Origin: Kalaharituber pfeilii
Taxonomy: Eukaryota > Ascomycota > Pezizomycetes > Pezizales > Pezizaceae
DNA: 64,000 nt
Reading direction: 5' to 3'
Assembly (NCBI GenBank): GCA_015179045.1
Contig: WHUZ01000001.1
Coordinates: forward strand, 2,480,001 to 2,544,000
Made by a program: the position numbers and the translations under genes. Under the pieces are notes generated by a model. It had not been told where the DNA came from. It did no database searches and saw nothing but the letters and a program-made list of their open reading frames with translations. Numbering within the stretch: position 1 is the first letter of the stretch; each line of letters opens with the position of its first letter. Below are positions 24,938 through 35,359 of this stretch, in pieces.

Positions 24938-25859
24938 ATGTCCCCGCCGCGAACAAAAACGGCCCTTGTGACCGTTGGGGCCACGGCGCCCTTCCCCGCC
25001 CTGGTCCGCAGCGCGATTGACCCGGCTGTGCGCAGCGCGCTCTCCGAGCTCGGGTACACGCACCTGCGGATCCAGCATGGGCTGAACGAGGGCAACTGGG
25101 GTGAGAGTTCGGTTGAGGGACGGGAGCTGTTACAAAGCGTCAGCACCGCGATGACAGCTGGTGACGAAGAGGACGGAGACGGGGAGGGGCAGGTGGGTAG
25201 CTCGCCGGGCCGGAGGGTGGTGGTGTCGGGGTTCGATTTTGTGGAGAGTATGAGAGAGGAGGTTGCGGGAGCAGAATTGGTGATTTCGCATGCCGGTGAG
25301 TAGAGGCTTGTTCAGACCTTTGGGTTAGATTGCATAAGCTGGCTCTGGTCTCTCACATATAACCTCTATATGTCGACTGATCATGCCACTCCAATGTCAC
25401 TTGCTATCATACTCACTAACGCTGCCGACAGGCTCCGGATCGATATTAGACGCCCTCCGCCAGGTGAAGAGGCTGATTGTCGTTCCGAACACGGCACTTA
25501 TGGATAACCATCAGGTTGAGCTGGCACAGGAACTCCAGAGACAAGGGTACCTGGTTGAGGCTAGACCGGAGCCAGAGTACGTTATATTTACTTTCTATCC
25601 CCCTCCATCTGCTACACTCAAATCCCTCATTCCTGACCCTCGTCTCCTAAAATTACCCTGATTTTCATGTTCCAATTAAGAAAGCTAACATTCCGCTTAC
25701 CTTCACCTCCCTCTTCCCCCCATCTCCCCCGGTATCAGGTCGTTACAAGCCGCAATACGCAAGGCGGCAGTGACGGAGTTTAAACACTTCCCGAAGCCGG
25801 AAGGTGAAAAGTTTGCGAGGATTGTGGAGGAGGAGGCAGGATTGATGGCATTGGATTGA
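24938..25859 (+). CDS. ALG13: UDP-GlcNAc transferase catalytic subunit Alg13
   Basis: With membrane-bound Alg14, Alg13 adds the second GlcNAc of the dolichol-linked oligosaccharide on the cytosolic face of the ER. Exons 24938-25295, 25432-25576, 25739-25859; 207 residues. The start opens [19 protein letters not shown], the usual glycosyltransferase N-terminus with VTVGAT. The donor-binding region reads [16 protein letters not shown], then [18 protein letters not shown]. The C-terminal tail [19 protein letters not shown] fits the helix that docks on Alg14. An acidic insert ([12 protein letters not shown], about residues 78-89) separates the first helices and looks like a surface loop. A second in-frame Met lies nine codons upstream but adds no conserved residues. 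Convergent with ORC6. Confidence 0.94.
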
Positions 25860-26144
25860 TTTGAATGGGGGGTGGGGGGCTGCGAATACTGGCTTGCTAG
25901 GTTGGGAGTAGAGTAGTAGGCCTCGCGGGATGGCTTGAATTAAAAATGGGCTTTCACCCAAACTGGAACTGAGCTGCATGCAGGAGTTTGGGACGATTTT
26001 TCAAATGGAAATATTATTTCTTTTTTACGTGGGCGATGTTGAATCAATCGTGCATATTCATAACTAACAAAAACGTCCGATATATATATATGCGTATCCT
26101 CCACATATAGAGCTGCAATCGATCTCAGAAAGAAGTAAAACTTG

Positions 26145-26177
<33 letters not shown>

Positions 26178-27044
26178 AATATGATTTAAATTGACTTGAT
26201 TGCAACAACTTCCTCTCTTTTCTAAATTAGATTTTTTTCTTTTTCTTTTTCTTTACGAACTTTTCTGGAGCTTCCACAAAGGACCCCCACAACCCCCCCA
26301 ACCCCCCAAATCGCACCAAGCGATTAGCCTCGTTCGAGACCACCTCTCCCCCACCCACGCGTCAAGCAGTTAACTCCTTATCCCCCCTCCCTTATCCTTG
26401 CACTTCACCTCACCCATTATATATATAAAATAAACAAAAAAGACAAGGGATAACACAGTTACCCCCCTTCCCCTGTAGTACGCACAGCCTGTATATAACC
26501 ACGTAAGTTTTGTCATACGGTGTCTTTCTTTGTTTTTTCTCCTAGATCTTCTTTTTCTTGACTTTGGCAAGAAAAAGGATTAAGGACACTGAGTACTTAT
26601 TGCTGAGAATTACTAGTGTTACTGGTGTTGGTTGCAGCAGAGGCGGAGGGGGGGGTACGGTTGTAAGGTTTGAAATTTGTAAGTTCAAGGGGTATAAGTA
26701 TATAGGTAGCTTGATTTTGATATGTAAGCCCTGTATGAAGTATATACAAATATGTATGTTACTCCCTCCTGCCCTCTCCCCAATGACAAAGGAGATGGAA
26801 TATGTAGACATCAAAATGAAAAATGAAAAATGCAATGTGTATTGTATCCAGCATGTGTACCACAACATTCCCCAAGTTCCTGCTGTGCAAGTACTGTATG
26901 TGTTTGAAAGGTGGTATCAATGGTATCTCACATCAAAAAAATCCATAAATGATACCGAGACCACAATGTCCCGCCCTCCACCCAGTCCTCACCCCCCTCC
27001 CTCTCTCCCTCCCTCTACGCCACTCCCCGACGCACGTAACACAC
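25860..27044. other. Convergent 3' region of ALG13 and ORC6
   Basis: Low-complexity sequence: a T-run at 26147-26176, T/C-rich tracts at 26229-26260, C-rich stretches at 26282-26320 and an AT dinucleotide patch at 26418-26430. The frame at 26558-27076 lies in such sequence and is not convincing. Confidence 0.6.
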
Positions 27045-28448
27045 CTAGAACACAGCCACAACCGCCCTTGCCTTAGCGCTCCCCTCACCCACCCCAGCCC
27101 TCTTCCCCCTCGCCTTTTCAATCTCCACTACTCTCGCCATCACCTCCTTCTTCCACTCTGCATACGCCTTCCTCCGCCTCTCGCTCAAATAGTCCACCCT
27201 ATCCTGCAGCATCTTGCCTATGCCGGCTCCTGTCCAGTTGTCCTGGTTACCCGTTCCCGCCCGTGAGCGCTTCGGCGGCCTCTGTAAAGCATCATCATCG
27301 ACTTGCTCCTCCTGCCCCTCCTCGTCATCATCTGGGTCCACCCAAGGCTCATATGCGCTCGCTTCATCTGCCGCTGCGAGTGCGGCCGCAAGGTTGATGT
27401 AGTCTCTCTCGTCGTCGCCTTTGGTGTTGTCACCTGATACAGGCACCGTCTTCAACCACTCTACGACCCTCACATCCCCACTCAGTTCCCCCAGCGACTC
27501 ATCCAAGTCTTTTTCCTGCACTGCCACGGGCACCGGCACACCCACTTCCGTTGCCTTAGACCCCAACCCACGCTTCGTCCTCGGTGCCCTTCCACCCCAA
27601 GACTTGTTGAGGTGCCGTGCACCCTTACCGCTGGGTAGAGTCTTTACATACTCGTTCCACCCCTTCATACAGCCCCATTCCTCTGAAACGGGCTCAAGGA
27701 CCTTGTTGACTAAGAGGGCACGTAGGCTGGTGTATTCTGCGCCGGTGATCTCTTTTCCGGAGAGCTTGGATGTCGTGAGGATATAAATTGCGGCGATGCT
27801 GGTAAGGGCTGTGATGGTGTCAATAGGGGTGATAGGGGGGTGGAGGTCGATGGAGCGAGCACCGGAGAGCATGTATTTTATGATGATACCGGGTTTCGAG
27901 TGGCGGTGGGAGAGGGAGGGGTGGTTGCAGAGGCGGCAGATGAGGACAGTAATGGGATCTGTGGGGGTGGTGCTAGTTGTGGTGCTAGGGGCGCGGGGTT
28001 TGGCTGGGGCACGGCGAGGAACGGGTTTGCGAGGGCTGTTGGTGCTGGCGCTGGTACTGGTACCACGCTTGGTGGGACTTGAAGGCTGCGCACCGGGAAG
28101 AGCTTTCTGAAATTGGGTATACAGGACCTGGTATTGGCGTTTGGGGAGCGGCGGCTTTGGTTGGACTTGGGGGAGGTCGAGTTGGAAGCGCAGCCTGTGA
28201 CGTATTCGTTCGAATTTAGCCGTTCCCAATTACCTAAATGGGGCTTCAGGGATTGGGGACACACACCTTTCGCACGCAATATGCGCACACAAGTAAGCCC
28301 TCGCAGGCTCCTCCTCGGGCCGCAGCGTTCCGACCCGCTGCCTTGACGCCGCGAGCAGCGACGCCGTTAGGTCGACGAGCTCGCGCGGGATGGGGCCGGT
28401 GTGTGTCGGGATGAGGCCGTTAAGGGTGTTTTCGAGCGAGCGGTTCAT
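27045..28448 (-). CDS. ORC6: Origin recognition complex subunit 6
   Basis: Orc6 is the smallest ORC subunit, required for loading MCM helicase at replication origins. Two exons on the minus strand, 28448-28267 and 28194-27045; 443 residues. The N-terminal cyclin-like (TFIIB-like) fold starts MNRSLENTLNGLIP, with AYLCAHIACER at the junction continuing LRFQLDLPQVQPKPPLPKRQ after the 72-base intron. A Ser/Thr/Pro-rich basic linker follows (about residues 95-150), then a second helical domain (ITALTSIAAIYILTTSKL). The C-terminal half has an acidic loop (DPDDDEEGQEEQVDDD), a basic KRSRA patch and the helical YLSERRRKAYAEWKKEVMAR tail found in fungal Orc6. The start at 28448 is supported by the conserved N-terminus. 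Confidence 0.9.
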
Positions 28449-28899
28449 TGCTGCGGCTTGCTTGCTGCTGGCGCTGCTATGGTTTGGCGATGGGGGGCAA
28501 GCAGCTGGGCGGAATCTGTAGAACGCTACAGTCTGTGGGCGGTGAGGATGCGCGGTGCCGTATTGTGGTGGTGAGAAGGTGCGGCAGGTTAAACAATGAG
28601 CTAAGCTACCCTTGCACGCATACTTACTTGCATAGCATAGCGAATCAGTGCATACGTTATGTAAGTGATGCCGTGTTGCATTTGACACTCTTGGCACGAC
28701 TTCAAAAGTCAGCTGGGGTGGTGTCTCCTCGCCAGCCCCCGCATCCTTTTAGGAAATGCTCCGTCTCTTCCGTCTCTTCCTCTCCGCATAGCCGATCACT
28801 CTCTTTGCTACCTTCTTTCCCAATGGCTTTTAAGCCCAATTTACCTATGTAGGTTCATAGCCACTATCACCATGAATCTCGTGATTGAGTCCTTCTGTT

Positions 28900-30470
28900 G
28901 TTCTCTTCGCTGGTCGTATGAATACTGTCGTTCGTTTTCCACATGATTTACTCTTCCCGACTGTTCTGTGTATGCAGCAAAGACAGATATATCACAATTT
29001 CCAACTCTCAATTTCTTGCTGAAGATGAGTAAACTTGACCTTATACTCTTGAATATAGCGACTAAATGAATACTGGCAAACATAGATATATGCTCCAGCT
29101 TGACCAATGGCAAGTGGCAAGTATTCTAGTTCTACACAATTGCCATAGTAGCTTCTTTCTCGCGATGGCGCTCTATATACCTTGCATTAGTAGTCTAAGC
29201 TATACTACGAGGCAGGTTGGAATTTCACCTACCGTCTGGAGTTAGTTTCTCAAAATCCGGCTTCGCGCTTTTAAGAAGTAACTCTTCTGCCTCACTCTTG
29301 TCCATTTGCCTCATCTCTAACCCCCTTCGCCCCTGTACAAACTCTCTCCTTCCGCTGGAAATAATCACAGGACCATGAGCTGATGGTGGAATATAGCCAT
29401 TGACATTAAAAGATTCCAGATCATCAAGATTATCAAACACAAGTAGCACTTAGTGTTGTTCTTTCCAATGAATCATTCCTTCACAGTATTGATAACATGT
29501 TGTTCTTTGATTGGGTGCTGTACAGTAAACATTCCTGTTAAATTGAGTTTGCCAGTCATGCGCAGTAGTCGGCCAATGGCTATGTAGTCTGGCTCATCTG
29601 ACAATTTGGCATGGTGTTTGAAAAGCCGCTGCATAATGTGAGTGAGATTAATTTTAGTAGTCTCTCCAGTAGCCGCATTGATCCAAAATACTGATGAATA
29701 GTCTCCACAATGGCGGTAAACATATTCTAATGCAAGCTGTGTCTTCTCCATACCGCCCATCCCGTAGAGCACTACCTGGTTGATACCCATTGTGGCCGCA
29801 CCCTCCTTTATCTCTTTCTTTAGCTGCTCCAAGAGGTCCTCTCTCCCCACGAAATCAATATTTTGTCGAATATCGGGAAGGTTAAAGGATGTCAAAAGAT
29901 AAATTTAGCCGTCTAGTTCGAGGCATCCCGGGAATGGTGGTTTGAGACTGGGGAATGGTAGCACCAGGTGGCAATACATCGAAGAGGCCGTTGATGTATT
30001 TTGTTAGCTGGTCCACTAGTTCCTCATACTTTGCCTTGTCGATGCTTGCCCAACGTAGCTTGCGATATGTAGGTTACAGATTGCTGGATGTCTTGTGCAA
30101 CTCTACTGAGTGAAGCAATTTCTTCGTCAAGTCCTGGAAGGAGTTGTTTATAGGTAAGAATGTTTGGATCTTCTAAAAGGCTAAGGTCTCCAGGGATGAG
30201 ACTAGATATTCAAGGCTGAGGGCTGGGACTTGCAGGTCGACTATCGTTCGAAGCCCCTGGACGTGGAGATTTGGACCGAAACCTGGGGAGAAGACGCCCA
30301 AACCGAAGACTGTCACGTTTTCTATGCTTGTCGTCCTTCTCTGGTTCGTTTTGTTTTCTACGCTTGTCATCCTTTTCTGGTTCACCTTGATATCTTGCTT
30401 GCAATTCAGCAACCATTGTAAACACAGCAACTATCCTTGCTAGACTAGCTACTGCAACTATACCGTTCAT
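28900..30470 (-). pseudogene. Broken NB-ARC (STAND/NLR-type) gene
   Basis: A second NLR-type relic. From 30470: MNGIVAVASLARIVAVFTMV, a helical N-terminal domain with charged stretches, then after frame changes NIDFVGREDLLEQLKKEI, a P-loop GMGGMEKTQLALEYVYRH (about 29720-29770), VFWINAATGETT, a Walker B VLLVFDNLDDLESF (about 29420), a GPVIISSGRRE sensor and LEYLPLAIGQAGAYI (about 29085-29130). Family P-loops read GGIGKT, so the essential Gly has become Glu. A TGA at 29473-29475 stands where Trp is usual (VKEW), one base is missing just after it, and further frame changes follow. No repeat domain survives downstream. The Gly to Glu and Trp to stop changes are both G-to-A on the coding strand. 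Confidence 0.8.
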
Positions 30471-32271
30471 CTAGGATCAAGGTGTTGGCTTTGCTGGCTA
30501 GAAGTACTGTCCAGCCCCCAGGCATGCTCCCATCGCTTAAGTCGAAACCCTTCCCTCCGGAGATCATGCAAAACAGAGTCATGTGCATTGCCGATTTCTT
30601 TTCATCTCAGTAATAATGGAATAGCACTCTCGACTGACTTTGGCCAGTTGTCCAGCAAGCCGCACAATTCCGATGGCAAGGCCTGCTGGCTTCCATGACT
30701 GTGATGAGGATTAAACAGATTAAATCTAAATTATGTACAAGTTTTGTCAGTCTCACATAGTTGATGATGCAAGGGAAATCTAATCATCTAATATCGGGGT
30801 ATCTTTACTCAATGATCAATCTGTGCCTAGGTAGAACGCTATTTTAGCTCCAAGACGAACGCAAGTGCTCCAAAATAGGAAGTATCTGAAGTCCGGAACG
30901 TGGGAGTTACTGTTTCACTTGAAAAGTAAGAACAGTACGAAGAGGATCCTTCGTATATATGATAGCGACAGGAGACTCCCAGATGACTTGATTCTGTACA
31001 AATCACTTTCTATGTGCGATTGCGGCTGAACAGTAACAAGTCAGACTTAGCTAGGTACGTGCGTATCCATATGCTAATTATCGATTTGATTGGTCACTGT
31101 GTACTCTGCTGTACTCGTACAGAGGTCGCATGACTTTCATAGTCCGAGGAGATTGGCTATGCATAATTTCAAGAGAATAAGCGTCCTGTGACCGTGAAGT
31201 CCAATATGTTACCAATATCAACAATAAATGACTTCAACTGCAATAGGTACTGACTGCCATCGCCAGTTCCAGCCTACAATGAATGGCGCACGACTTGAAC
31301 CCTATAGAAAGTGACAAGCAGCATACCATCAACGTCAGTTGCGTTGTTTGGAGGAGGGATAGAGCACTATCAAGGGGATGACATTCCAACAGATCTAGCA
31401 CTGGCATCATCTGTTCCATTTAGTCGGCAATTCAAGCTCCATCGGCGGAAGAGAGAAGGCCGGAGGAGTTAAATTGTATTACGTAAAATTTATGCTTCTT
31501 CGGGTGCCCTATGTAGATTAAGTTAGAGAATGACAAAGCCAAACGTAGAAATGTGTTCTCGTGGAAATGCTAGAATTCAGACGCACACAGTAAAAATTAT
31601 AACAGGTTGCCCCGGTATCAACTAAACAGTGATCATTGCTGGAACCGGAGCATTACAGTGCATACATTTAAAGGGTGCCGGAACCCTCTTCCACAGCCGA
31701 GATTCGAACCGGAGCCTCATTATATATATACCTTTCCATGGCGCTCGTAGTAACCCCCATCACTGGGCACACATATAGGCCGCATAATCAGCATTGTCAT
31801 TAAATTGGCCTCAACTTCCATATGTGTCAATTGACTTTTGTTCTCGCTATGGTATACATATACCCTAGTGTCGTAACCAGACTTAGTCAGCGGTCTACGT
31901 ATACCTCACTCTCTAACTCTGGATAGGACAAAATTTCCCAATGTGCGGATTGGTTTGTGACTGCACGGTGATAAAGTTACTACCCAGTATATGTTTTCTA
32001 TCCTAATGTATAGGTATTTCATCCTCTATCGAGCACGATAAAGGGCATTATGGGAGTTAGAAATTCACACAACTTTTCGCACAAAATTTGAATGCCATTA
32101 TGCAAAGATTGCGAAATGAAAAGGGTACGATTTTGTACTCGTGCCCAGACTATTCAACAAAGCAGACCAAAAAAAGCTCAATGCTCGAACCAATGCTAAA
32201 AAGAAAGCCTAGAAGTAGAGCAGAAATACCAAATGTCTACACAAAAATAAAACAAGTACAGACACACAGGA
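30471..32271. other. Intergenic, no gene recognised
   Basis: AT-rich with no supported frame. A MITE-end motif lies at 32137-32154. A tRNA-like B-box at about 31691-31700 was examined and rejected. Confidence 0.5.
32137..32154 (+). repeat. Solitary MITE-end motif (copy g)
   Basis: ACTCGTGCCCAGACTATT, matching the left-end motif of the element at 40352-40440 over 17 bases. Confidence 0.55.
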
Positions 32272-34085
32272 TTACTTTCTTTCCCCCCCATCGCCCACCG
32301 CAAGTGCCTCCCTCTCCTTACCGCTAGCCGGTACTTTCAACTCATCCATCTCAATAGCCTCCCACTCATGATTTTCCACCCGGTCATTCCAATGCCAATT
32401 TACTACTTTTGCAGCCCACTTATCGAGGCCCCCAAAACTCGCAAACGCAGTGGGGCTAGTATTCTCTTTCCATCTTTCTCCCACAATTGGGGGTGGGGTT
32501 TGTGGTGGTGGAGATGGGGGTGGAGGTAGAAATGGGGGCGGGGGTAGAGATGGGGGTTGAGGTAAAGATGGGGGTGGAGGTGGAGGTGGAGATGGGGGTG
32601 AGGGTAGAGATGGGGGTGGAAGTAGAGATGGGGGTGGAGGTGGAGGTGGAGATGGGGGTGGAGGTAGAGATGGGGGTGGAGGTGGAGGTGGAGATGGGGG
32701 TGGGGGTAGAGATGGGGCTGGAGGTGGAGATGGGGGTGTGGGTGTGGGTGGAGATGATAGGGGCACCTCAAGCACAGGGGAATGTATAGATGACTGAGGT
32801 TGCGACTTGGGTGGTTGGAGCTTCAAAATGTTTGCGTTTGAGCCCCATTCATTGCCGGGCTTCGTAGTCTTTAAAAGCCCGCGGAAGTAGCTGTCCGCTT
32901 GCCCGTCGGCGGGTAAAGTCGATTTTGTGAGCGGGTCAGTGAAAGCAGCCTCCATTTTAATCTCTTTCTTGGCTACTGCCAGGGCCGCTGCATCCATTGA
33001 AACAGGGTCCTCTTGTTGCTTTTGGGGAAGCGCGACCGCTGAGGTTTGAGAAATCACCAGTGACCGGTTCTCATCGTCCTTAGTCGCAGTATCAGAACGA
33101 GCGGCACCAGGCCGAGGAGGGGGGTCGTCGTGATCTTTGTCTGCTTCCGCAAATACAACTACCGCCCCCGCAGCCCCAGCACCATCAGCTGGTCCATCAT
33201 CCTCATCAGGCTTTCTTTGCGTCACCGGCGCTGGCGGCGTTGGCGTTTTTGGCCTCCTCATTCTTGCGGCTTCAAGCCTGAACTCCTTCATGAGTTGATT
33301 GTATTGCTCCTGCGACATTGGAGTTCCGCGACCACCAGCCTCGCTTCTCATTGCTGGGTTCCTGTGCACGGTGGGATTTTGCGCATATGCTATGGACCCC
33401 TCGGCGCTCTTGATCTTCTTCTCCAACTCAATGCGCTGGGCATCAAGCTTCTTTATCTTGTCCTCTTGGAGCTTGTCTTTACCTGGATGCAGGTAGATGT
33501 TTGTGAGCCCCTTCTTGATCCAAGCCCATAGTTTCGAGAAGACGTTACCGGCCCATTTGGCCCCAGAGATTGTTGCACGCCAGAGGGTCCCTAGACGCTT
33601 TAACGTTAGCTTTCGCCAACTTGCATCTTTTTCCACGTCAGTGGCCTGCTCGATCTCGGCTGGAATTGGCTGCAGGGCATCTATTAGGCTGACCGTGACG
33701 GCGGGCTCGGGATTAGGAGACATGGAGGAGGCCGTGGTTTCTGCGGCCTCGGCGTCAGGCTTGCTTTTGGTGTTTCCGCGTTTGACGAGATATGGCTGAA
33801 CCTGGTATCGACCACCGCACGCTAGCCCAGGACTGAAGGGCGCTGCAGCTGGAACCACAAAAGAGTGCCGAGGGATCAGCCCCATCTGTTCATCTCCACA
33901 GAAAAGTCTGTAGAGGTGCCGATTGTCAGGAAGACCTACAAAGCAAGAAGATTGTATACATACCTGGGATTTGCCAGACTCCCCATCACCACCATTGGTG
34001 CAGCATTTCCAAGCCCTGTAAGGGCGAGGAGCAACGTGCCCAGCATTAGCATAATGGCGTAAGGACCTGCACGGAAAATGTACAT
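32272..34085 (-). CDS. Secreted protein with coiled coil and long proline-repeat tail, unidentified
   Basis: Two exons, 34085-33964 and 33907-32272; 585 residues. The 56-base intron joins a proper signal peptide (MYIFRAGPYA, then the hydrophobic MLMLGTLLLALTGLGNAAP) to RLFCGDEQMGLIPRHSF. An unspliced reading from 34095 also stays open but destroys the signal peptide. Order of parts: two Cys near residues 43 and 66, an Ala/Glu/Pro linker, an amphipathic Trp-rich segment (RATISGAKWAGNVFSKLWAW, about 155-175), a short coiled coil (KIKKLDAQRIELEKKIKS), a charged low-complexity region, about 90 residues of proline-rich repeats of SLPPPPSPPPPPPP type, and a conserved-looking Trp-rich tail (KWAAKVVNWHWNDRVENHEW). 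I do not recognise the family. It is divergent from another secreted protein. Confidence 0.7.
32488..32757. repeat. Minisatellite coding the proline repeats
   Basis: On the plus strand a degenerate array of GGTGGAGGTGGAGATGGGG-type units, about 18-54 bases each. It codes for proline runs broken by Ser-Leu on the minus strand and stays in frame throughout. Confidence 0.85.
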
Positions 34086-35359
34086 CGTTTCTCAACAGGA
34101 CGATGTATTAAGTCTATGTGGGCTCAAAAGCTGACGTGAGTTGGTGGTAAGTCAGCCTTGCCCGTTTTGAAGTCTGCTGAACTGAGTCTCCGGACTGTGT
34201 CGTCACGTAATAGTGAGAAAAGTTGTAGAGGAACGGGACACGCAGAGGTAAATGGTACTGAAAGTTATTGGAAGAGCTGGAAATGATTGGAGCTGCGAGA
34301 TGCTCTGTTGCTGAGAAACTGGACTTGCGGTGAATGGTGCTGGGTGATGATGATAAGTGAGAGGGAAGAGAGGGCAAAACGAGCCTATTTATGGGTTTTT
34401 GTGAGGTCTGTAGCCGCGAGTGGAGTAAAGGACAACTTGTCATCAGAGGGCAGGTCGTATACCAAAGCTGGCGATTCGGCATACTTCCTGGGATCCTGTA
34501 GCTACATGGCCTCAATGAGGCCCGGGTGAAGCGAGGCGTGAATAGGGATACCTTAATGCGGTGGTCTCGCGAGGCAACTCGTCGATGCCTTCCTTCCACG
34601 CCGCGCTGGAGCCAGACGTTGAGTCACGATCTCGGGGAGGGGAGCTTAATTCTGTGAGGCTATACACGAACTTGAGCTACTTGACTGGGGCGGTGCTCTC
34701 TTGAGCTTCCAGACGGGCGGACAGAGTGCCGGCCCGGCTGCGGCGGACGGTCGCTCGGTAGCCTTTTTGAGTGCAGGAGCTATAGCTTCGGTGCCGGCGC
34801 GGGCGATGGTGTCCAGACGGCGGGCGGTGATACATACGGCCATACGGCAGCACCATCACGAAGGCATGGATGGCTGCGGTTGTGCCTTAGGGTTCCCTCC
34901 GGCCTCTCGCGAGCGATAAGCTCGCCCTCGAGACTCGTCCGAGCAAGAACTTAGAAGGCTACAGCTTGATCCTGGAGATGGGGCCCCGCATGCCGCAGAG
35001 CCTATTTGGCAATAGACTCCGCCCGCCCAGTGCCCGCAGCTATAGGCTTTTCCCCCAGCAGCGCTCGTACTGTCGGCTGCCTGCCGGCCCGCCTGCGAAA
35101 TCGTATATACACAGCAATCCGTCCCGGCCGGCCATACATATATCCCTTTGCTTCCTGCCGGCCGTTGAATTTCTCGCTTTCACTTTTCTGCTTCCAGTCT
35201 TGCGGGTATATATAATTGCTTGAGCTATAGCTCTTCGTTTCCTCCCCCGTCCCAAACCGCCCGTCAGGCCTGGCAGCACCGCTCGTCGCCTCTCGCTCCT
35301 CTTCTCTGGTTTTCAGACTCGTTTATTCGCTAGGACTCTCACAAGCCCGGCCCGCCGAC
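34086..35359. promoter_or_regulatory. Shared upstream region of two divergent secreted-protein genes
   Basis: About 1.27 kb without a credible gene between the two start codons. GC-rich from 34700 to 35340, with small open frames on both strands but no domain. TATATATAA-like stretches at 35207-35218 could serve as core promoter for the plus-strand gene. Confidence 0.45.

Noticed and set aside
26558..27076. 172-codon frame between ALG13 and ORC6
   Set aside because: It lies in low-complexity 3' sequence with no domain.
31680..31720. GATTCGAACC box resembling a tRNA T-arm on the minus strand
   Set aside because: The T-stem does not pair and no cloverleaf can be drawn.
32272..34095. Unspliced start MRNDVHFPC for the proline-rich protein
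   Set aside because: Using the 56-base intron 33963-33908 gives a signal peptide and better sequence, so the start at 34085 is preferred.
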